5,116 bases of DNA from Lysobacteraceae bacterium (GTDB taxonomy: Bacteria > Pseudomonadota > Gammaproteobacteria > Xanthomonadales > Xanthomonadaceae), in the NCBI GenBank assembly GCA_003505795.1, contig DNXT01000458.1:1-5116 (forward strand), given 5' to 3'. A program made the translations under genes and the position numbers. Below the pieces are notes generated by a model, which saw only the letters and a list, made by a program, of their open reading frames with translations, was not told where the DNA came from and did no database searches. Of this stretch, positions 1 through 5,116 are shown one piece after another (position 1 is the stretch's first letter; every line of letters begins with the position of its first letter).

Positions 1-22
1 ACAACCTACTGAGAGATCACAC

Positions 23-1153
23 CTAGCCGCGCGCCGGCGGCTCGGCCGGCTGCAGCGCCAGCGTCGAGCCTTCCTGCGGGGTGAGCGGTGCCGGGCAGTG
101 CGTCTGGCCGGCGTGGTCGCGCGCCAGCCAGTCGTCCACCGTGTCGCCGAGCAGGTCCAGCCGCAGCGGCAGGCTCAGGTGGTTCTCGCCGCGCATCTCG
201 ATGTAGTGCACGCGCGCGCTGGCGCGCGCCAGGGTACGGCCGTGCGCGACCGGGATGTGCTGGTCGGCGTCGCCGTGCAGCAGCAGCACGCAGGCCCGCG
301 TTGCGGCCAGCGCGTGGCCGACGTCGACGCGGTCCAGGTCCAGCCGCAGGCGCCGGTCGGCGGCGGCGATCACCGCATCGAGGTCCTGGCCGCCGTAGCG
401 CCAGCGGGCATAGTTCGCCACCGCCTGCGCTCGCCAGCCGTGCGGCCGGCTGCCGAGCATGTGCGGGACCATGTCGCGGATGCCCCGGCCGGCGTTGGCG
501 AAGGATTCCATCGCCACCACGCCGGCGACCTGGTCGCCGAGCTTGTCGGCGGCGAACAGCGCGGTGGCGGCGCCATAGGAGATGCCGAACAGGTACAGCG
601 GGCCGCGGATCTCCCCGCGCGTGCGCAGCGCGGCGATGACGTCGCCGACGTCGTCCGATTCGCGCGTGCCGTAGCCGGCCGGGCCGCTGCCCGAATGGCC
701 ATGGTTGCGCAGGTCGAGGGTGACCACCTGGTAGCCGGACTGGGCCAGCTGCAGCGACCACGGCAGCAGCGAGTCGCCATCCATCATCCAGCCGTGCAGC
801 AGCACCACGGTGCCGCGCGCCGGCTGCGGCCGGAACGGGGTGGGCAGCTCGAACCCGAAGTCCACGTCCAGCGCCCGGCCGCCGTCGTGGCGCTGGCCGA
901 GGTAGCGGTAGTGCATGCCGTACTGGCCGGCGTCGAACGCGCGCCAGAAGATCGGCACGCCGTCGCGGCTGGCGACATGGCCGCTGCGGTTGGGCACGCT
1001 GGCGATGGTGGCGGCGATCCGGTCCTCGTCCAGCAGCGGCGACACGCCGCCGGGCGCGACCAGGCGGTCGCTGAGCGAGGTGGAGTTCGAGGTGGTGAAC
1101 AGGCAGCCGGCCAGCCAGAGGCAGGCGCAGGCCAGCAACAGCAGGCGCGTCAT
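23..1153 (-). CDS. Lipoprotein alpha/beta hydrolase (putative serine esterase/lipase-like)
   Basis: 376 aa. The N-terminus is a lipoprotein signal: Met-Thr-Arg, a hydrophobic stretch (residues 4-15) and a lipobox LAGC with the acylated Cys at 17. Position +2 is Leu, not Asp, so by the usual Lol rule the protein would go to the outer membrane. The mature part has the alpha/beta-hydrolase order: HGW oxyanion region (120-122), nucleophile elbow GISYG (190-194, Ser192), acid loop HGDADQHIP (293-301, probable Asp297) and GENH with the catalytic His325. The triad is therefore complete and the enzyme is probably active, but the substrate cannot be read from the sequence. The last 30 or so residues are a Pro/Ala-rich tail. 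The start is chosen because the signal peptide begins exactly there; no clear Shine-Dalgarno is visible. The gene is separated from the ABC operon by a repeat element and seems to have its own promoter with Pho-box-like sites, so it is probably not co-transcribed by default. Confidence 0.9.
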   Translation of the reverse strand: MTRLLLLACACLWLAGCLFTTSNSTSLSDRLVAPGGVSPLLDEDRIAATIASVPNRSGHVASRDGVPIFWRAFDAGQYGMHYRYLGQRHDGGRALDVDFGFELPTPFRPQPARGTVVLLHGWMMDGDSLLPWSLQLAQSGYQVVTLDLRNHGHSGSGPAGYGTRESDDVGDVIAALRTRGEIRGPLYLFGISYGAATALFAADKLGDQVAGVVAMESFANAGRGIRDMVPHMLGSRPHGWRAQAVANYARWRYGGQDLDAVIAAADRRLRLDLDRVDVGHALAATRACVLLLHGDADQHIPVAHGRTLARASARVHYIEMRGENHLSLPLRLDLLGDTVDDWLARDHAGQTHCPAPLTPQEGSTLALQPAEPPARG

Positions 1154-1192
1154 GGCGGTACGGGGAGCAGGAAACGGTCGCGCAGGCTAGCG

Positions 1193-1210
1193 CCGTCATG
1201 CCGCGGTCAT
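1193..1210 (+). promoter_or_regulatory. Second Pho-box-like direct repeat, opposite orientation
   Basis: Read on the plus strand it is CCGTCAT-GCCG-CGGTCAT, again two GTCAT cores with an 11-bp period. It mirrors the 1224-1241 site exactly about position 1217. It overlaps the candidate -10 and probable start of the hydrolase transcript, so a protein bound here would be placed to repress or to assist a dimer-of-dimers complex. No plus-strand gene lies downstream that it could serve. Confidence 0.35.
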
Positions 1211-1213
1211 CTA
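1208..1213 (-). promoter_or_regulatory. Candidate -10 element for the hydrolase promoter
   Basis: The minus-strand hexamer TAGATG begins 10 bp after the end of the Pho-box-like site, the spacing known for PhoB-activated promoters. It matches TATAAT at only three positions, so by itself it is weak and the call rests on position. It would place the transcript start near 1200, giving a leader of roughly 45-50 nt. Confidence 0.3.
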
Positions 1214-1223
1214 GCGCGGTTGG

Positions 1224-1241
1224 ATGACGATTCGATGACAG
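1224..1241 (-). promoter_or_regulatory. Pho-box-like site upstream of the hydrolase
   Basis: Read on the minus strand the site is CTGTCAT-CGAA-TCGTCAT. The PhoB consensus is two CTGTCAT heptamers separated by 4 bp. The first heptamer is a perfect match and the second matches 5 of 7, with the exact 11-bp period. The site lies about 70 bp upstream of the hydrolase start and in its orientation. In Pho promoters the box replaces the -35 element. Binding by PhoB is inferred; another OmpR-family regulator could use the same half-site. Confidence 0.5.
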
Positions 1242-1263
1242 GGCGGGGAACGTTCAGGCTGGC

Positions 1264-1421
1264 CGGCCCTCATCCGGCGCTTCGCGCCACCTTCTCCCGC
1301 CTGCGGGAGAGAAGGGAAGGACAAGCTGTTGCTCCTTCCCGCAGGGTGAAGCAGAGAGGGGGACGCGGCCGTTCCTTCTCCCGCTGGCGGGAGAAGCTGC
1401 CCGAAGGGCGGATGAGGGCCG
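1264..1421. repeat. Composite inverted repeat of the Xanthomonadaceae intergenic type
   Basis: About 158 bp with perfect 13-bp terminal inverted repeats (CGGCCCTCATCCG at 1264-1276, its complement at 1409-1421). Inside each end is a small GC hairpin (1276-1288 and 1399-1409), followed by a CTTCTCCCGC-type hairpin: 1293-1310, and a perfect 10-bp stem at 1375-1396 with a 2-base loop. An imperfect third stem sits near 1335-1351. The two halves are thus head-to-head copies of one unit of about 50 bp. It starts 3 bp past the stop codon of the second permease. It resembles a mobile REP/MITE-like element; no convincing target duplication flanks it and it encodes no transposase. In RNA it would form a strong 3' structure for the ABC operon, but there is no T-tract, so factor-independent termination is doubtful. 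Confidence 0.8.
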
Positions 1422-1424
1422 CGG

Positions 1425-2735
1425 CTACACCTCGCGCAGGGCGGTGGTGATCGGCAGCCGCGCCGCGCGCAGGGCCGGGAACAGGCCGCCGACCAGGCCG
1501 ATGCCGAGCGCCCACTTCAGCCCGCTCCACAGCAGCTCCGGCGAGACCTTGAACTGGAACACCACCTGGCTGAAGTTGCTGCCCAGCGTGGACACGCTGT
1601 AGCCGTTGAAGATCGCCCAGGCGACCAGTCCGCCGAGCACGCCGCCGAGCAGCGCCAGCAGCATGGTCTCCAGCATCACCGCCATCACCACCGGCACGCC
1701 GCGGAAGCCGAGCGCGCGCATCGTGGCGATCTCGCGCGCACGCGTGGCCACCGCCGCATACATCGTGTTGAGCGCGCCGAACACCGCGCCGATAGCCATG
1801 ATCGTGCCGATGAACTTGCCGAGGATCTCCAGGATCTTGTTGAGGTTGCCGCCCTGCTTGCGGTAGTACTCGCGGGTGGTGAGCACGTCCAGCTTCAGGC
1901 GCGGATCGGCCGCCATCGCGCTCCTGAACGCCTGGAAGCCGGCCGGGCCCTCGGTGCGCACGCTGATCGACTGGTAGGCGCCACGGTTGTATGTGGTGGA
2001 CAGGGTCTGCGTGTCGGTCCACAGCTCCGAGTCGTGCGCGTCGCCGCTGGAGAACACGCCCACCACGGTCCAGGCCTGGTTGCCGAGGTTGAGGGTCTTG
2101 CCGACCTGCAGCCCGCGGAACTGCGACTGCGCGCCCTTGCCGACCACGATCTCGCGCAGTCCCGGCGCGAACTTGCGTCCCTCCAGGATCCTGACCTTGT
2201 CGTGCACCGCCCAGGCCTGCTCGCCGACGCCGCGGAACTGCGCGTTGACGTCGGTGCCGTCGGACTTGGACAGCAGGTTCACCACCTGCGACAGCTCCGG
2301 GGACACCAGCGGCCGGTTGCCGGCATCGTGCGCCACGCCCGCCAGCGAGCTGATCAGCGGCACCTGGTCGCGCATGATCACCGAGTTGGTCTCGGCCTGC
2401 GATCCGCCGCGCAGCACGATGGCGGTGGTGTCGTCGCCGGTGCTGTCCAGCGTCGCCTGGAAGCCCTGGCCCATCGCCAGCATCGCCACCAGCACGCCGA
2501 CCACGCCGGCGATACCGACCACGATCACCGAGGTCGCGCCCCAGCGCTGCGGCAGGCTGGCGACGCCGATCCGCGCGGCCGCCAGCGACAGCCGTCCGCT
2601 GCGGGTGAGCAGCAGCCACAGCACCAGCAGCAGCACCACGCCGAGCACCAGGTACCACGGCAGCACGATCCACACCACCAGCCCGACGGCCAGCAGCAGC
2701 ACCGACAGCAGATTCCACATCCATTGCTTCTTCAT
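1425..2735 (-). CDS. ABC transporter permease, MacB/FtsX family (second permease, extra N-terminal helices)
   Basis: 436 aa from the preferred ATG. Residues 8-24 and 27-43 form a hydrophobic hairpin, followed by a basic amphipathic stretch (45-65) and the first core membrane helix (about 67-88). A periplasmic domain of the MacB_PCD type spans roughly 90-300, then three helices (about 305-328, 346-375, 402-424) as in the FtsX fold. The cytoplasmic loop RAREIATMRALGFR (332-345) is the typical coupling segment that contacts the ATPase. The C-terminus ends in the family pattern PALRAARLPITTALREV. It should pair with the first permease and the ATPase as the third subunit of one inner-membrane complex. 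An in-frame ATG at 2807 would add 24 hydrophilic residues, but its AGGA lies directly against the start codon. The ATG at 2735 has AAGGGG six bases upstream and leads straight into the membrane hairpin, so it is preferred. The substrate is unknown. Confidence 0.9.
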   Translation of the reverse strand: MKKQWMWNLLSVLLLAVGLVVWIVLPWYLVLGVVLLLVLWLLLTRSGRLSLAAARIGVASLPQRWGATSVIVVGIAGVVGVLVAMLAMGQGFQATLDSTGDDTTAIVLRGGSQAETNSVIMRDQVPLISSLAGVAHDAGNRPLVSPELSQVVNLLSKSDGTDVNAQFRGVGEQAWAVHDKVRILEGRKFAPGLREIVVGKGAQSQFRGLQVGKTLNLGNQAWTVVGVFSSGDAHDSELWTDTQTLSTTYNRGAYQSISVRTEGPAGFQAFRSAMAADPRLKLDVLTTREYYRKQGGNLNKILEILGKFIGTIMAIGAVFGALNTMYAAVATRAREIATMRALGFRGVPVVMAVMLETMLLALLGGVLGGLVAWAIFNGYSVSTLGSNFSQVVFQFKVSPELLWSGLKWALGIGLVGGLFPALRAARLPITTALREV

Positions 2736-2741
2736 TGCTCG

Positions 2742-2747
2742 CCCCTT
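2742..2747 (-). promoter_or_regulatory. Shine-Dalgarno deciding the second permease start
   Basis: AAGGGG on the minus strand, six bases before the ATG at 2735. It favours this start over the in-frame ATG at 2807, where an AGGA is immediately adjacent to the codon and too close to work well. Confidence 0.6.
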
Positions 2748-2811
2748 GACGATGGGATGGCCATCCTTGGCGTTGATGATCGGAGAGCTGGAGACGGTGC
2801 CGCGCATTCCT

Positions 2812-2823
2812 GCGCGGCCGCGC
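2812..2823. repeat. 12-bp GC palindrome between the two permease genes
   Basis: GCGCGGCCGCGC is perfectly self-complementary and lies just after the stop of the first permease, in the 93-bp gap before the second. In RNA it could fold only as a short 4-bp stem with a GGCC loop. In such GC-rich DNA this may be chance; a modest effect on the relative expression of the two permeases is possible. Confidence 0.3.
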
Positions 2824-2828
2824 GCCCC

Positions 2829-3982
2829 TCAGCGCCCAGCCAGTGCGTCGACGATCTTCAGCCGCTGCGCGCGCAGTGCCGGCAGCAGGCCGACCACGAT
2901 GCCGATGCCCGCCATCAGGCCCAGCCCGATCAGCCAGGTCTGGCCCGGCACCGCATGCACCGGCAGCGCGCCGCCGCTGGCCGCGGCCAGGCCCGGGATC
3001 GCCAGCGCCGCCAGGCCCATGCCGAGCAGGCCGCCGAGCACGATCAGCAGCACCGACTCGACCATCACCAGGGCCAGCACGGTACGGTCCCGGAAGCCCA
3101 GCGTCTTCAGCGTGGCAAGTTCCGGGATGCGCTCGCGCACCGCCTGCGCCATGGTGTTGCCGGTCAGCAGCAGCAGGGTGAAGAACACCGCGCCCATGAT
3201 CGAGGTGACGATCAGGCCGATGTCGGCGAACTGCTTGACGAAGGCCTGCTGGAACGCCGATTCGGTCTGGGTCTTGGTCTCGTGGTCGGAGTTGGCCGAC
3301 AGCGCGTCGATCGCCTGGGCCACGCGCGAGGCCTGCTCGGGGTTGGCCAGCCGCACCGTGTACCAGCTGACCTGGCTCTTGATGTAGTCGTTGCTCTCGT
3401 CGAAGTACTTCCAGTTCATCATCAGCTGCTGCTCGGCCTGCACGTTGGCGCGGTCCTTGGCGCGGAAGATCAGCTTCAGCTCCAGCGGCCAGTCGTTGCT
3501 GCCGCCGCGCGGGAAGATCGTCGCCTGCAGCGGGATGGTGTCGCCGATCTTCCAGCCGAACTTCTTGGCCAGCGCCTCGCCGACCGCCGCGCCGGTGCGG
3601 GTCTCCCGGAACGCCTTGAGCTGGTCCGGCGGCACCTCGTATTCGGTGTAGACGTCGAAGAAGTTCGGCGCCACCGAGAAGTTCGGGAAGAAATCCTTGG
3701 GATCGCGGTAGATGCCGCCGAACCACATCGCGTAGGTCACGTCGCGGACGCCGGGGATGGTCTTGATCTGTGGCTCCAGCCGCACCGGCAGCGACTGGGT
3801 GATGGACAGGCGCGAGGCCACCACCAGGCGGTTGACGCCTTCCACCGAGCCGCCGGCGGTGAACGCCACCCGCACCGAGTCGAGCAGGCCGAACAGCAGG
3901 AACGCCACCACCACCGAGAACAGGGTCAGCAGCGTCCGCGTCTTGCTGCGGAACAGCTGTGCCCAGACGAGCGAGAGATACT

Positions 3983-3986
<4 letters not shown>
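2829..3986 (-). CDS. ABC transporter permease, MacB/FtsX family (first permease)
   Basis: 385 aa with the canonical four-helix MacB/FtsX layout. A basic N-terminus (residues 1-17, with LFRSKTRTLLTLFSVVVAF) leads into helix 1 (about 18-38). A large periplasmic MacB_PCD-like domain follows (about 40-250), then helices near 253-277, 302-332 and 348-370. The loop RERIPELATLKTLGFR (284-299) is the coupling segment for the ATPase. The C-terminus GLLPALRAQRLKIVDALAGR is the usual family ending. The ATG overlaps the ATPase stop codon in an ATGA, so translation is very likely coupled; AGAGGA at 3996-4001 provides a ribosome site inside the ATPase gene. It differs in sequence from the second permease, so the complex is expected to be a heterodimer, as in LolCE. 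Such proteins do not form a classical channel in MacB but transmit ATP-driven motion to the periplasm. What it acts on is not evident. Confidence 0.92.
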
Positions 3987-4690
<704 letters not shown>

Positions 4691-4767
4691 GGCGGGTTCC
4701 TCAGCGGTGGTGGAGCGGGGCGGGTGTCTTTTGCGGTAGTGGCGTTGCTGGTGCTGCGATTGCTGTG

Positions 4768-4803
4768 CTGTCGTAGGAGCGACTTCAGTCGCGATGGGGC
4801 TTT
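4768..4803. repeat. GACTTCAGTC-core palindromic repeat, copy 1
   Basis: Contains the perfect stem GCGACT-TC-AGTCGC (4779-4792), preceded by CTGTCGTAGGA and followed by a GGGGCTTTA tail. It is recognisable as the short 'GTAGGAGCGACTTCAGTCGCGA' type (written here by its core) common in Xanthomonadaceae intergenic DNA. Confidence 0.75.
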
Positions 4804-4825
4804 ACCGGGTTTCCTGACGGGCTTC

Positions 4826-4846
4826 CTGTGGATGGACTTCAGTGCG
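4826..4846. repeat. GACTTCAGT-core repeat, copy 2 (degenerate)
   Basis: CTGTGGATGGACTTCAGT matches the left part of the neighbouring copies, but the right stem arm has decayed (GTGCG instead of GTCCC/GTCGC), so it no longer forms a good hairpin. Its core lies 54 bp from copy 1 in the same orientation. Confidence 0.55.
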
Positions 4847-4927
4847 CGCCGCAGGGGGAAGTACAAGCCCGATGCTTGCTGCGCCGCCGCGCGGGGCGAT
4901 GCTATCGCTGAGGGCTGTTTTGCTTTT

Positions 4928-4960
4928 CTGTGGGAGGGACTTCAGTCCCGACGGGCTTTA
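4928..4960. repeat. GACTTCAGTC-core palindromic repeat, copy 3
   Basis: Perfect stem GGGACT-TC-AGTCCC (4936-4949), preceded by CTGTGGGA and followed by CGACGGGCTTTA. It is in the same orientation as copy 1 and shares its tail. The second base of the left arm and its partner in the right arm both differ from copy 1, so base pairing is kept. Confidence 0.75.
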
Positions 4961-4993
4961 ACTGGTGCTTCAACAGCCAAGATCAAAAGCTTT

Positions 4994-5047
4994 CGCCCCC
5001 CTTTCGGGGCGCGAGTTACTTTCTTTGCTCGTGCAAAGAAAAGTAAC
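4994..5047. repeat. Double stem-loop repeat (CGCCCC hairpin plus GTTACTTT hairpin)
   Basis: The first stem is CGCCCC (4994-4999) with GGGGCG (5006-5011). The second is GTTACTTTCTTTGC (5015-5028) with GCAAAGAAAAGTAAC (5033-5047), loop TCGT, perfect except for one bulged base. This AT-rich arm is a repeat commonly seen between genes in Xanthomonadaceae. It may act in RNA as a 3' structure or weak terminator for a gene beyond the window, but neither direction shows a clean stem plus U-tract. Confidence 0.65.
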
Positions 5048-5063
5048 CCAAAGAAGCGCTTTA

Positions 5064-5079
5064 CAGCCGCCGAAGGCTG
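5064..5079. repeat. Small CAGCC/GGCTG hairpin at the edge of a repeat block
   Basis: CAGCC (5064-5068) pairs with GGCTG (5075-5079). It continues directly from the preceding stem-loops into GC-rich sequence with CGCG runs up to the window end, and looks like part of the same longer repeat, cut off by the window. Confidence 0.4.
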
Positions 5080-5116
5080 ATCAAGCACGCCCTGTCCTCG
5101 CGCCTCCGCGCTGCGC

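Larger units (their letters stand above)
4691..5116. other. Gene-free upstream region of the ABC operon
   Basis: 426 bases with no credible gene on either strand. The part next to the ATPase (4691-4767) should contain the leader and perhaps the promoter, but I find no convincing -35/-10 pair; the minus strand here is rich in CAGCA-like runs. The rest is repeat DNA: three GACTTCAGT-type units (4768-4803, 4826-4846, 4928-4960), a small hairpin GCGAT-GCT-ATCGC (4896-4908), two stem-loops at 4994-5047, and a CAGCC/GGCTG hairpin (5064-5079) followed by GC-rich sequence running out of the window. Open frames crossing it come from the repeats. Confidence 0.7.

Noticed and set aside
6..1199. 397-codon minus-strand frame and the 450-codon plus-strand frame over the hydrolase
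   Set aside because: The overlapping 376-aa frame has a lipobox and complete hydrolase motifs; the alternatives are low-complexity Arg/Ala/Gly or Val/Ala/Gln shadows.
1264..1421. Rho-independent terminator for the ABC operon
   Set aside because: The stems are strong but no run of T follows on the minus strand; it was recorded as a repeat with possible 3'-end function instead.
1270..3726. 818-codon open frame on the minus strand
   Set aside because: It runs out of frame across both permease genes, is rich in Arg/Gly/Ala as expected from a GC-rich shadow frame, and its end is a translation of the composite repeat (SRRREK-type residues).
4768..4960. CRISPR array
   Set aside because: Only three imperfect units with unequal spacing (54 and 103 bp) and a shared palindromic core typical of intergenic repeats; no cas genes.

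Overview
The window is GC-rich chromosomal DNA, most likely from the Xanthomonadaceae (Xanthomonas, Lysobacter, Stenotrophomonas or a close relative). Two things support this. All four genes use the GC-rich codon style of that family. The intergenic DNA is also packed with short palindromic repeats that I recognise from those genomes: elements with a GACTTCAGTC core, the CCCTCATCCG...CTTCTCCCGC element, and the GTTACTTT...GCAAAG hairpin. The genus cannot be fixed from the sequence.

All genes lie on the minus strand, so the window reads from high to low coordinates. Positions 4691-5116 carry no gene and hold the upstream region of an operon, filled with at least three palindromic repeat types. 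Next comes a compact three-gene ABC transporter operon: a LolD/MacB-type ATPase (4690-3983), a first MacB/FtsX-type permease (3986-2829, ATGA overlap with the ATPase), and a second, divergent permease (2735-1425) with two extra N-terminal membrane helices. Together these should form an inner-membrane complex with one ATPase dimer and two different permeases, the arrangement of LolCDE or split MacB-like exporters. They probably move a hydrophobic or envelope substrate or transmit mechanical force to the periplasm. No membrane-fusion (MacA/HlyD-like) partner lies in the window, so the substrate and the outer-membrane route are unknown.

Immediately after the operon (1264-1421) is a composite inverted repeat with 13-bp perfect ends and internal hairpins. 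It separates the operon from the last gene, a lipoprotein of the alpha/beta-hydrolase superfamily (1153-23) with a complete Ser-Asp-His triad pattern.

The most interesting signal is in the short gap upstream of that hydrolase. Four GTCAT/ATGAC pentamers are arranged as two 11-bp-period direct repeats facing each other in exact dyad symmetry (1195-1239). The pair oriented with the gene closely matches a Pho box and is followed at the expected distance by a -10-like hexamer, which suggests PhoB-type (phosphate-starvation) control of the hydrolase.

I see no RNA genes, CRISPR arrays, insertion-sequence transposases or phage genes.
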